From Irpex lacteus (Eukaryota > Basidiomycota > Agaricomycetes > Polyporales > Irpicaceae): 64,000 bases of DNA. A program made the position numbers and the translations under genes. This document shows, piece by piece, positions 25,130 through 36,430 of the stretch. The number at the start of each line of letters is the position of its first letter. The stretch's first letter is position 1. Where the stretch lies: assembly GCA_001986395.2 (NCBI GenBank), contig MQVO02000011.1, positions 682,001-746,000 of the forward strand, written 5' to 3'. The notes beneath the pieces were generated by a model that saw only the letters and a program-made list of their open reading frames with translations, was not told the origin of the DNA and ran no database searches.

Positions 25130-28100
25130 ATGCGCAAGGCCCGATTTGCCGTGGGGAGCAGTTCAAAGCGGGTAAACAAGACGAAGCTTGTACAGCCTGC
25201 CGGAGTACAAGATGCGCACCCAGCTGCACGCGGACTGCGACGGGGTATCAAGCATCAAATGGGACAGAAGACTCTTGAACAAGACCATGCAGAAACTCAG
25301 CAACATATTGAAAGAGCTTTTGCAGGTGAGGGACTTAACGAACACACCGTGAATAGCTCTCATCTCACTCGCCAACTTTCTAGCCCTCACGGTTGAACAG
25401 CGTCAAGTACTAGACAACAACAACGATGTTGCTATCGGAGAGCAGCCTATTCTAATGGACATTAATATGGAAGGGAATGAGGATGGGGCTTGGGAAGATG
25501 TTAAAGCTGATGCTGAAGAGCTTGGTGTCCACGAAACGTTTATCGACGCTATGCAACATATGAGCCAGTAAGCAAGATGATCTTTAATAGAGCAGACTAA
25601 TTCATTCGCACCAATTAGATGGAATGGTCATTGGAGGAAGATTAAACAGACGAGGACTTGGAGACTGAGGGTGACTCGTCAGGAAGAGGCATGGGGGAGT
25701 GTGCTTGACGAGGTTATCAAGATGTATATCGCCTGGAAGTATCCCCCACTTCAGCATATAGTTCCCGAGCCACCGGCCGAGGCTGAGCAGCCCGATCGCG
25801 ATCCTCCACAAACATATGCCTACAGCGTCGGCGTGTATGACATCTTCACGCTTACGGAAAGACTTACGATCCAACGGAGTGCGGATAGTATATCACCGGC
25901 CATTGATCTCATGCGCCATGGATATTTGGCCAAGACCCCTATTCGTCCCACTGTAGCTGTTGCTGTTGCAACACTACAACTCTTGTATCGTCTCCGTCAA
26001 TGCAAGCCCTCGTATAGCATTGAGGCATTTACGAAGGTGGTATGTGACTATTACAATGTATGTCTGTCTTTGTTCCCCTTCCATATCCTAGTCTGATCAT
26101 CACTAGATTCCGTATCGTCGACATCTGCGAGAGATCTTCGCAGATACTTTCGAAGTCTACCTCCGCATTATTCACAGCGTGAACAAGTCGGTTCTTGTGG
26201 TTTTGGGGTGGGGAACCCCAAACTGGAGAGTACAGAATGCATGTAGGGCATGTTGCTATGTGGTGCGTACAGTATTCATTTAACTTGTACGTCTTCTGAT
26301 CACACAATAGCTCGTCGGCGAACCTCTTTTGCACTTTCATCGGCTACTCGCGATGGACGGTAACAGTAGCCTGAAGAGGATGGTTACGGCCGCCAGTCTG
26401 GTAATGGGGGACACCCGTACTCTCGACGATAGCGATTACTTTCTGTCAACCGGAGATGTTGATCGTTACGCCCATAAAGTACGCGGCAAGGCTAATAGGG
26501 GTCCTGCAGTGAAACGCAAGGATACCGATTCTGATGAGGAAAGCGTAGACGAAAGGGACACCATCAATGTTGAAGGTGATCCAACAGACGGACTACGTGC
26601 AGCCCAGGACAACAATCAGGCACAAGAAGAACGCCAACGTAGGCTGGCTCTCTGCGTTAAGAACTGGAAGAGTGCGGCGAAGGATGAATTAAAGAAAATG
26701 TGGGCGATCTTCGACGAGTCTGGAGTCTTTGCGGCGGCATGTCGTCATGGCTTTGTGCTCTGGATTATGGACATGATATGTAGTGGCGAACTGTGAGTTA
26801 TCTCTTTTTTGTCACGCTGGTTCACTACCATGCTGAGACTTCACGAAGGGCCAAATATCCTCTTGCCATCGTCGTGAAGGTACTCGAGACACTGGGTGAC
26901 CACCCTCTCATCGGCTACGACGTGGGCTGCACTTTCTCGATGACCACGGAACGCAGTTCATTGGGACCTGCATTTGCTGAGGCTAACGGCGTGTTCTGCG
27001 TCAACGCCTTCCATGGCTATTCCTACTCATTCAAGTCTCAGCTCGAATTTCACCCCAACATCATCGAAGGTGCCGAACTCGAAGACCTTGAGACTATGGA
27101 ACGGCTCTTCAGTATAACAAACGCCCTTGCCTCCATCACTCGCTATGCGTCTGCGTATCGCCGACGTCTGTTTATCAAGGCCTATCTCACTCAAATAGAC
27201 GAGGATAAGCATCTCAACAGTGGGACTTTCATGCTGAATAACTACAAACAGGCGCTGGACATTCTTGATCGAGGGGCGAAAGACTTTGATCAAGCCATGG
27301 CTTCTCTCGGAATCACAAACACCGACCTCGATCAATGGGATGTGGAGCAGGCCGAATTCATCGCACACATCGGAGAGGAGGATCCCCACGACCTCCATGC
27401 GATGGTCTATGTGGAGCGTCTTCAAGAGCTGAAAGATCTGGCTGCGAAGAGGCAGCAAGCCACCGACAAATTCAACTCTTACGCTCCAGCCGAGAGCAGT
27501 GCTGCAGACGATATGACCACACGCCGAGCAGAAGCCAAACAACGTCACGCGAATGAGAGATACAACCGTGTGTGGGCTGACGTCTGCGCGCTTGAGCTCC
27601 AGATGAGAGTTGTCACTCGCTGGACGAGCACGACACCAGAACATATCGCTGCAGTAAAGTACCTCAAGGAGCGAAAGTATCGACGTGCCCTCAAGAAGTT
27701 GCACAAGTTAGTTACTTCGCGACTCATGGAGCTTTCGACGTTGAATATTGCCGAGACTAGTAAGTTCAATTCCTTGTTTCTGTTACAGCCCATCTGCTCA
27801 TGTCACGAAGGCTATGGCATGCGAACCCAAATTACAAGGTCACTCCACACACGTTGTAGGGCAATCCAGTCCGCCATCGTCGCGGTCAACACCGCCAGCG
27901 TGGCCCTCAATCCTCCTCGTGCTCCTATCAACTGGACTGAGGTTGGTGGCTATCAGTTCCTCGAGCAATATCCTCTTCTACAAGACACGCGTGACAATAT
28001 ATGAGGTGCCCGCTGGGCTGAACCGGCCGTCCGCGCTGTTATGAAGTTACGACATCGCATCCGCCGCGCGGAAGAAGAGATCGTGCGACTTAACGTCGAG

Positions 28101-28478
28101 GTTCGACACTTACATACCGCAATACGAGACGAGCGAATTCTCTTCAACAAGACTCTCACACGCTTGAAGGACGCTAATGATCCTCTGCTAGGGCCTGCTA
28201 AGGAGTATATTAACCGTCGGAGGAAGATCAACAATCATCTTTTGTGTCGTATCAACGATAGCTACAATCTACCCGGCTTTAGTGGCATTCGAGGGCCTGG
28301 CACTCGATTAGGATCCGAGCCGCTATCGGAGGACAACGCAGAAAAAGATGACGAGCCTGCCCTCATACCTGATGATGACGAGGCTCGAGACGAGGAAGTT
28401 GACATACTAGAGGGTGACGAGGAACAGGATGCATTGGGCCATGTCGTAGATTTCATTTCCAGATTATCATTATCATGA
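25130..28478 (+). pseudogene. KDZ (Kyakuja-Dileera-Zisupton) transposase, one premature stop
   Basis: Seven exons: 25130-25325, 25384-25567, 25619-26057, 26107-26262, 26311-26792, 26849-27759 and 27811-28478, summing to 3036 nt. Hallmarks of fungal KDZ transposases: the CRACCYV-LVGEP segment just before LLAMDGNSSLKRM (first catalytic Asp); IGYDVGCTF (second Asp); CVNAFHGYS...FHP; and LEDLETMERLFS with the candidate catalytic Glu. It ends with a coiled-coil region and an acidic tail. The frame is open except for a TGA at 28002-28004, after which homologous-looking sequence continues in the same frame for 158 codons; a CGA to TGA transition would explain it. The product would be a cut-and-paste DDE-type transposase. 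The truncated protein keeps the whole catalytic core, so activity is not ruled out. Confidence 0.88.
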
Positions 28479-28570
28479 GTACCCTTACATCCACTTGTAA
28501 TGCATATGTTTTTTGTATCACAATCTTGAAAGATTATGTTTCCTAACATACTTACAGTTGACTATGCTCC

Positions 28571-28577
28571 ATAGAGC
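28571..28577. repeat. Target site duplication, left copy
   Basis: CATAGAG directly before the first base of the fold-back element; the same 7 bp follows its last base. Confidence 0.85.
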
Positions 28578-31500
28578 AGTAGTGGTACACATCAATGTAA
28601 TACATTCAGGGGCTACAGCCCCAAAAAATCTGTGCAAGTTACCAGGGCTGGAGTGATTACGTAGTTTGCCCCGCATTCTGTGATTACTCTGTGATTACTT
28701 TGTAATACATCCTGGGACGATGTGATTACTCTGTAATACATTGTGAGGGCAACGTTAACACTCTGTAAACACATTGTGGGAAGTCTGTTATTACATTGTG
28801 GGAACTACAGGGGCTGTGATAACTCTGTGATAACTTCGTGATAACTCTGTAATAACTATGACAGAGCCCTGTGATCTCATCTGAATGATTAATAGCATAT
28901 CCATAATAGGTAATAGTAGCTGTCAACATGATTGGGCGCTTATTTTGGCGATTTTGATCGTGGCCACAGTATTGATGGGGCATGGGATTGGTGCAACCCC
29001 TTGGATGTTTTGGGTAAAGTTTATATAGAAATATTCCCTAGGCTTCTGGGATTCAGAATCTGTAATTACCTTTCCGAGGGGATGCCTGGAAAGTGTACAA
29101 AATGCGAATCAATATCAGATCTAGCCAGATCTGAATCTGATGTACACAGATCCTTTTCTAGCGCTTGAACCGGTAGGGGGATCCTCTAGAAAATTTAGGA
29201 TAGTGATATGGAGTGTATAGAGCATGTCTGGGCAAATTTTGGAGCTTATCAGACGGTGGCTTGATATAGATCTGCATGGGGGTGCCTGAAAATGTGGCCA
29301 GGCTGATCCAGGATGAATGGGGGGCCCTAATAATGATTAGAGACATTTATCCTAATCCTATATGGTGTACTAACAAGTGGAAAAAGGAATTTTGATGATA
29401 GCTTCACTGGTTGGGGAGATATGACCCATGTGCTCCTCCTCCCCTCCCCCTCCCAAAAAAGCGCCTCCAGCAGCTTGCAGCTTTGATAGGGGGCCTTAGC
29501 AATGATTCATAATTATATTTGAGTATATTATACACGTCCTGATGTAGTTTCTAGGCCTCAATCACGTGTCTAGATAGAGATCTGCAGGGGTGTGCCTGAC
29601 ACTGTGGCCAGGCTGATCAGGGAGGAAGGGATGGTCCAAATGATAATCTGGAGCGCGTTTCCTGATGTCCCATATTATATCTATAGTATGCAAAAGGAAT
29701 TAGGGCGATAGCCTTGCTGGTGGGTGAGATCTGGACCATGTGCTCCTCCTCCCCTGGACCCCTCCAAAAAGTCGCGCTATTTTAGGGGAAGGATTGATGG
29801 GGAGCCTTAGATAATTTAGGACAATGTTATTTGGTATATATGACACGTCTGTACCATTTTTTGAGCCCCTCAGAGCGTGTCTTCATATGGCAATCAACTG
29901 GTCACATGACACTGTGGCCAGCTCCCTACAGGCAGGATGGGGAGCTATGGTAACAAACTAAGCTTTGAATATAGGTGCCCCATACCTCCTCAATATGATC
30001 CAGAAGGAATTTTGATGATAGCTGCTCAGGGGAGGGCTCAGTGAGCATGTCTTCCTCCTCCTCCTCCTCCCCCCCAAAAAGCGTCCTCCCCTGGATCACA
30101 CACTCATGGGAGGACCAAAATAACACTTGGACAATTTTACCAAACATATACACAATATATATACCAAATTTCAGCTTCCCCCTATCAATAATTCCTTCCC
30201 AATGCATCATACAGTGCAGAACACAGGGTTAGGTTACATATGTACTTGCAGACACTGTCTCAAATGTGTCTCTCCCAGTGTATATCACTACTGTGAGCGC
30301 TCTAGGGGGGGCAAAAATGATCGGGGAGGGCTGAAACTTGGTATATATATTGTGTATATGTCTGGTAAAATTGTCCAAGTGTTATTTTGGTCCTCCCATG
30401 AGTGTGTGATCCAGGGGAGGACGCTTTTTGGGGGGGAGGAGGAGGAGGAGGAAGACATGCTCACTGAGCCCTCCCCTGAGCAGCTATCATCAAAATTCCT
30501 TCTGGATCATATTGAGGAGGTATGGGGCACCTATATTCAAAGCTTAGTTTGTTACCATAGCTCCCCATCCTGCCTGTAGGGAGCTGGCCACAGTGTCATG
30601 TGACCAGTTGATTGCCATATGAAGACACGCTCTGAGGGGCTCAAAAAATGGTACAGACGTGTCATATATACCAAATAACATTGTCCTAAATTATCTAAGG
30701 CTCCCCATCAATCCTTCCCCTAAAATAGCGCGACTTTTTGGAGGGGTCCAGGGAGGAGGAGCACATGGTCCAGATCTCACCCACCAGCAAGGCTATCGCC
30801 CTAATTCCTTTTGCATACTATAGATATAATATGGGACATCAGGAAACGCGCTCCAGATTATCATTTGGACCATCCCTTCCTCCCTGATCAGCCTGGCCAC
30901 AGTGTCAGGCACACCCCTGCAGATCTCTATCTAGACACGTGATTGAGGCCTAGAAACTACATCAGGACGTGTATAATATACTCAAATATAATTATGAATC
31001 ATTGCTAAGGCCCCCTATCAAAGCTGCAAGCTGCTGGAGGCGCTTTTTTGGGAGGGGGAGGGGAGGAGGAGCACATGGGTCATATCTCCCCAACCAGTGA
31101 AGCTATCATCAAAATTCCTTTTTCCACTTGTTAGTACACCATATAGGATTAGGATAAATGTCTCTAATCATTATTAGGGCCCCCCATTCATCCTGGATCA
31201 GCCTGGCCACATTTTCAGGCACCCCCATGCAGATCTATATCAAGCCACCGTCTGATAAGCTCCAAAATTTGCCCAGACATGCTCTATACACTCCATATCA
31301 CTATCCTAAATTTTCTAGAGGATCCCCCTACCGGTTCAAGCGCTAGAAAAGGATCTGTGTACATCAGATTCAGATCTGGCTAGATCTGATATTGATTCGC
31401 ATTTTGTACACTTTCCAGGCATCCCCTCGGAAAGGTAATTACAGATTCTGAATCCCAGAAGCCTAGGGAATATTTCTATATAAACTTTACCCAAAACATC

Positions 31501-31927
31501 CAAGGGGTTGCACCAATCCCATGCCCCATCAATACTGTGGCCACGATCAAAATCGCCAAAATAAGCGCCCAATCATGTTGACAGCTACTATTACCTATTA
31601 TGGATATGCTATTAATCATTCAGATGAGATCACAGGGCTCTGTCATAGTTATTACAGAGTTATCACGAAGTTATCACAGAGTTATCACAGCCCCTGTAGT
31701 TCCCACAATGTAATAACAGACTTCCCACAATGTGTTTACAGAGTGTTAACGTTGCCCTCACAATGTATTACAGAGTAATCACATCGTCCCAGGATGTATT
31801 ACAAAGTAATCACAGAGTAATCACAGAATGCGGGGCAAACTACGTAATCACTCCAGCCCTGGTAACTTGCACAGATTTTTTGGAGCTGTAGCCCCTCCAT
31901 GTATTACATTGATGTGTACCACTACTG
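28578..31927. mobile_element. Fold-back (palindromic) transposable element
   Basis: A 3350-bp unit starting CAGTAGTGG and ending CCACTACTG, flanked by a 7-bp direct duplication. Its two halves are reverse complements in almost constant register: mirrored open frames sum to 60504 in the outer part and 60505 in the inner part, consistent with a single 1-bp indel. The arms run about 28578-30174 and 30331-31927 with a spacer of about 150 bp. Each arm holds reiterated TGTGATTACTCTG-type subterminal repeats and three degenerate ~310-bp tandem modules. No transposase is encoded; mirrored frames inside look fortuitous. It sits just downstream of the KDZ coding region. Its superfamily is unassigned; a 7-8 bp duplication and CAG terminus would fit hAT or KDZ mobilisation. 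Confidence 0.9.
29270..30174 (+). repeat. Three ~310-bp tandem modules, left arm
   Basis: Module landmarks recur at about 29270, 29578 and 29885 (TGCCTGA...GTGGCCAGGCTGATC) and again at about 29431, 29741 and 30048 (CTCCTCCTCCCC...CCAAAAA). The right arm carries the mirrored set at about 30331-31235. A divergent single module occurs at about 35600-35830 and, inverted, near 59990-60180. Confidence 0.75.
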
Positions 31928-31934
31928 CATAGAG
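31928..31934. repeat. Target site duplication, right copy
   Basis: CATAGAG immediately after the last base of the fold-back element. Confidence 0.85.
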
Positions 31935-32186
31935 TACATACATTATCAGGACAATTGAAAAGAAACTAACATTCAGATTACCGGCAATAGAACGTGCATA
32001 TACAGTTGCGCTTAGCTAGAGAAGATAGCATAAGCATCATTATGCGTTATGTGGGATGAAAACCGGTGCCAAGCGAATAACAACCCGCATAACACCTAAG
32101 AACGATCACGTCAGCGGAACTTAAGGGAGAGTCGCACCACTCTACAGTGATTAGAAAACCACGAGGCAACAAGAAACACGCACTGA

Positions 32187-32390
32187 CACTCAGTATTGAT
32201 GGGAGAGCGTCACCGGGCGTCAGGGCAAAGGGGCCAGACCATCACGACACTCAGTATTGATGGGAGGGGCACGAGGCAACGAGGAACATAGGTTGACAGG
32301 GACTGACACTTAGTATTGATGAGAGAAAGTTACAGAGCACCAGCAGACAAGGGCCAGATCATGGCACCACTCCGTATTGATGGATATGAA
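32187..32390 (+). repeat. ~60-bp minisatellite
   Basis: Four units with the core CACTCAGTATTGATGGGA starting at 32187, 32248, 32307 and 32368 (spacing 59-61 bp). Units share GAGGCAAC- and GGGCCAGA-type segments and have diverged. No gene overlaps. Confidence 0.8.
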
Positions 32391-32689
32391 GGCGGGAGGC
32401 GGTAGAGAGCGGGGTGATGGGCAGACATGCGCCGAATAGATTGGTGACAGCTATGGCAGACAGTCACAGCAGCGCTGAGGTAATATGTTTGGGATGGCGT
32501 GACTCTGACATGAGCGATCCAGAACTGCCATAGGACTTTGCACGTGATCCATTACTCTAGAAGGGAATAATTATTTATCTCAAGAGCTATCTCAGAGTAG
32601 GAGGCACTAGCGTGTTTCGTTCTAGTTAGAATGCCTAAGGGGGTGGGATGGACATTCTTATTAGGTAAGGAGTGTAGGCGGTCCAGGTG

Positions 32690-33215
32690 CACAAAAGCTT
32701 GACAGAAACTACCTTCATTTTCACTTACTTTTGATTTTATTTGAATTGATTGACATAGAAGACAATTGGTGACATCAAATACGCTAGGACAATCATAATG
32801 CAATGCAATGAAAAGCTTGACAGAGACTGTCTTTATTTCGTAATTTCACGTAAATTGTTTGGCATTTTTTTCTCCTATTGTCATATTAGAAAAATAATTG
32901 ATGACATCAAATACACGAGAAGATCATAAAGCCATGCAACAAAAAGCTTGACAAACATTCTCTTTATTTTCAATCACTTTTGATTTTATTTGAATTGATT
33001 GACATTTTTTGCTCTTATTGCCGTATTAGGAAGCTGATTGACGACATCAAATACACTAGAAATGTCATAAAGTGACACAACAAAGATGCTTGACAGACAC
33101 TATCATTATTCACAATCACTTGTGATTTCATTTGTGTTGATTCACAGTTTTTTGCTCCTATTACCATTTTAGGCAGTAGATTTGATGGCATCAATCACAC
33201 CACAATTGATGGCAG
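32690..33215 (+). repeat. 118-142 bp tandem repeat array
   Basis: About four and a half units, each with AAGCTTGACAGA...TTTGATTTTATTTGAATTG...GATGACATCAAATACAC, beginning near 32695, 32813, 32946 and 33088 with a last partial near 33208. The homologous stretch at 23045-23160 has a single unit, so the array expanded inside one copy of a dispersed repeat. Confidence 0.8.
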
Positions 33216-34130
33216 TGCTAGCTTGATGTACACGTACAATAATGCAATGATTCGCACTCATGATCTGCCAGAAACCAATTGCCGTAAAGTTACATAAACT
33301 TATACTTCTTTTTTGACCTATGTAAGCGTGCTTATGCAAATCCAGATTTAGATGCTGACCATGGTCGGCGTCTACCTCTGGATGAAGGTAATTTATTGTG
33401 GTCTATGTCGTTTGGCTCATATCTTTCTGAGTTTTTGTCCATTCTACATGATTAATATGTCAAATGAAAGCCATTACTTGTGGCTATCTGATAATGACAT
33501 TAGTGTTCACGCATCTGTGATGTATGAGTTGTTTTACATATATATTTACTAGAACAATAAGTATTATATTGCTAGTGAGTTTCTAAATCAACAGAAAACA
33601 ATTATGAAACTGTTGATGCAATAATGTGCTATTTCTGCAACATTGAGTACTTCCATCACACATATGATCAAAATCAACTATTCTTCAAAAAAACCTCAAG
33701 GCAGAGTTGAACCTGTAACCTTTTGAACTTGAATCTTGCGTGTTCACTTCTGTCCTAGCTCAAGTGTTTGAAGTCGGAGTTTGTCTGAGTTTGAAAATGC
33801 AGGTGTCATCTCATGTCATCCAGCTCATATTTCTTTCAGTTCCAGTCTAAACTTTATGATAGTGACATAGAACGAAAGCTCTAGTGTCTAGCTATCTATT
33901 GATATATACATTTTATATATTTATTAAAGAAGGTTGTGTAGTAAAAGATGAATATATACTTCCACTATTGAAACACCCATGTACAAGTAGTTGTTACTAT
34001 CATAGAAACAGTAACAAGCAAGATTCCCACAGTTTGCCGACGAAACCCGTCACGGACAAGCACCGTAAATGCAGCATCCTGGATTGAAACCATTCTCTTT
34101 CGTTTCACTCAGGAGTCGTAACATTGATAC
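33120..34130 (+). repeat. Dispersed repeat, second copy of the 23.0-24.1 kb block
   Basis: Order and sequence of landmarks match 23040-24084: GATGGCATCAATCACACCAC, a GTAAGCGTGCTTATG segment, the tRNA-like segment, then the terminus with CACCGTAAATGCAGCATCCT and GGAGTCGTAAC. The copies have diverged and differ by the minisatellite expansion at the left. Confidence 0.75.
33690..33800 (-). repeat. tRNA-like segment, second copy
   Basis: Counterpart of 23640-23770 with degraded boxes (GGTTACAGGTTCAACTC as B-box relative on the minus strand). Confidence 0.45.
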
Positions 34131-34470
34131 AATTATTATAGTGTTTTATTCATTAAAAGCCTTGAAATTTGAAATTTGAGTAAAGCAAACTTTTATTACT
34201 TTTGTTATTGTAGTAAGTAACCTTTATTACCACTGTAACATCTTTCAAAACACTCCAGATATTACTGAAAGTGTTCAAACTTTCACTTTTGTGAACATTT
34301 TCTTCATATCCTTTGAAATATCCTGTCTATCAAAATTCTGAGCTCAAATTCAGGATCCTGAGGAAAATTTGGTCTAAATGACATATGTATCCATTTTTAC
34401 ATCAAAATATATTGATGTCATGTGATCTGCATCAGAAACAGGCCAATTGTCAAATAAGCGCCCATAAACC
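34110..34470 (+). repeat. ~360-bp repeat inverted at 40020-40380
   Basis: Contains AACATTGATACAATTATTAT, a Ser/Thr-codon-poor AT-rich stretch, and TTGATGTCATGTGATCTGCA followed by AAATAAGCGCCC. The reverse complement with few differences lies at about 40020-40380. Confidence 0.8.
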
Positions 34471-34514
34471 CAAACAATATGCTGTGTTACTCTTTTAGGC
34501 AATTTAGTAACATC

Positions 34515-34530
34515 TATCAACTTTACTCTT
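34515..34530. repeat. SINE target site duplication, left copy
   Basis: TATCAACTTTACTCTT, identical to 34891-34906. Confidence 0.9.
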
Positions 34531-34890
34531 TTTTTTAAGGGGCCATGTATCTTATGATAATGATGGGCAGGCAGCTAACAAGGTCAGCCCCACGGTCCCG
34601 TACTAGGCACGTAGCAGAGAATTTTCACCTCAATATAGTCTAGATTTTTACTCTAGCTATATGTCAGTGAGAGAATAATGATTAATTGCTACCCCTCCAG
34701 AAAGAAATGCATTTACACAGATCGTCGGATTAGACAATACTGTGGGACTCCGCTGAACCACAATACCCACTAAAACTCCCTGGTGGTTTGTGCGGGATTG
34801 GAACCCGCGGCCTCAGACATTCATCATGAGGTGGCCTGAACGTGTGTCAGAACCGAGCGCGGGGCACATCTACTAAGCCACCGTGCCCCT
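34531..34890 (-). mobile_element. tRNA-derived SINE
   Basis: A 360-bp insertion read on the minus strand, from 34890 down to 34531. The 5' end AGGGGCACGGTGGCTTAGTA holds an A-box (TGGCTTAGTAGATG) and, about 70 nt further, a perfect-looking B-box (GGGTTCCAATCCC). The long spacing suits a tRNA with a long variable arm (Leu/Ser type), which is inference. The 3' end finishes in a short A-rich tail (T-run 34529-34536 on plus). It is flanked by a 16-bp exact duplication, the signature of LINE-driven retroposition. A related repeat at about 56440-56500 lacks the insertion. Confidence 0.88.
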
Positions 34891-34906
34891 TATCAACTTT
34901 ACTCTT
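34891..34906. repeat. SINE target site duplication, right copy
   Basis: TATCAACTTTACTCTT, identical to 34515-34530. Confidence 0.9.
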
Positions 34907-34929
34907 GATGCCATGTGAACTGATGCAAT

Positions 34930-36430
34930 TGTTTGATTTTTCAACTATCAGTAAGTATAAGGTTTGTTGCTTTTGTTACTGAAGTAAGTAGACTTACTTA
35001 CATCTTGGTTACCCCTATTCATCTCATATATTATTCATATCTACATAGTAAACACATCCACCTACTTATCAAGCCCCTACTAGTTATATTATTCAATTCC
35101 TCTACTTACCGGTATACAACCTATACAAAGTATAGTAAGTAAGTCTTACCCATCCTTACATACTCTAATGAGCCTTCCAGCACTTGTTCTTACGTTAGAA
35201 AGCCCCTAGCACCCATTTTCAAATATATTTTCATGTATTTAAATATTGTTATATCATAGGTTATGAATGTGCTGACACATTGCTAATGATGCCATTTTGA
35301 AAACTGGCGCCGTCCGGTCAGCACCAGTTTCCAAATTCTTGTGATATCCTCTTACTAGGTGGGCCGAGCTCTATTTGTGCATGTTTACTATGTTTCAAGT
35401 ATGGAAATCCCAAGGTCACCAGTTCCAATCCTGTGGGTGTCACTTTTTGCATCTTTCTTTCAAGCCTGAAAGTGCATCAATAAAATTTGGAAAAATCGAA
35501 ATATATTACGTCATACCGTATAATATGCTCTGATGCTCATGAGGTACATTTATAAAGGCATAAACAGGTACAAACTTTGAATCATACACATATTTGATCA
35601 GGAGGAAAAAGAAAACAAGTCATATCTTGTTTGCTACCAAACATATCATCACAATTTCTTTTCCAGTTTATTGGTATACTCTATAGGGCCAGGATATATG
35701 ACTCTGATCATTGTAATCAAAGCCTATTACTTGTTCTAAACTGGTCCGGTCATATTTTCAGTTCCTCTCTGTGTACTTGTATCAAACCGTAGTTTAACCA
35801 GGTCTGTTCTATTGATCTCATCAATTTCTAGCCACCTACATACCTGCTAACATGTTTAGAGCATTAAGCATATAGTCAGGGGGCTGATTTTGAATTTATA
35901 TGTCATCCTTGTCTTTCAAGGAATCATGTCAGGAATCATGCCAGGAATCATGCCATGCATCATGCCACACATGACACCATGTCCAATACCATGTCATATA
36001 GTATGGATGTACTTCAAGCACACATACAGTATGCAATACTACATGCTCGAGCTGCTTACAAAGTGCCTATAACACTTTGAAGCGGAGTTTGAAATTTCAG
36101 GTTGTCATCTCAAGCCATCCAGCTCATAATTTCCTCAAATCTCCACCTTTTGATATAAAAGTTGGATTATTCGAAAGGTCTTCTCAAAGGCTATAATCTG
36201 CTGTAGTTTTTCTGTAGATTGAATGTGTGATGACTCCTGCAAAAATCGAAAACTGTTTGACATCAAAAAAGCACTCAACTACAAACAAAAGCTAATGAAT
36301 TTGTTATCCACTGTATTGGCAGAATTAGACACTGAGAAACCACTCGTGTTACATCTCGCAGTTGTCCAAAGTGCTAGCTCGCACTGGAACGATTCTTCTT
36401 TGTATCTTAGGAATCGTGAAAATTTAAAGG
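34930..36430 (+). repeat. ~1.5-kb dispersed repeat, family copy 1
   Basis: Landmarks in order: CTACTTACCGGTATACAACC; a tRNA-like B-box segment at about 35400-35445; a single fold-back-type module at about 35600-35830; tandem AGGAATCATGCC units at 35924-35965; GAAGCGGAGTTTGAAATTTC; and the end TCGCACTGGAACGATTCTTC. An inverted copy spans about 59220-60720, and partial copies lie at 56060-56700 and 62180-62470. No coding capacity. Confidence 0.78.
35924..35965 (+). repeat. AGGAATCATGCC short tandem repeat
   Basis: Three to four 12-bp units. The inverted family copy has the same array expanded differently at about 59865-59915. Confidence 0.8.

Noticed and set aside
30127..30579. Mirrored 94- and 150-codon frames inside the fold-back element
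   Set aside because: They exist in both arms only because the arms are identical, include simple Glu runs from a GAGGAG repeat, and cross into the spacer. There is no domain and no sign of protein-level constraint.
28726..31778. Identical frame pairs of 62-85 codons in the two fold-back arms
   Set aside because: Identity is due to the palindrome; the codons run through non-coding subterminal repeats.
32187..33215. Possible CRISPR array from regularly spaced repeats
   Set aside because: Units are contiguous diverged tandem repeats with no unique spacers, and the sequence is eukaryotic.
34780..34890. A functional tRNA gene on the minus strand
   Set aside because: A- and B-boxes are present, but the sequence continues into a 360-bp body with flanking target duplications and no clean acceptor stem or anticodon arm; it is a SINE head.
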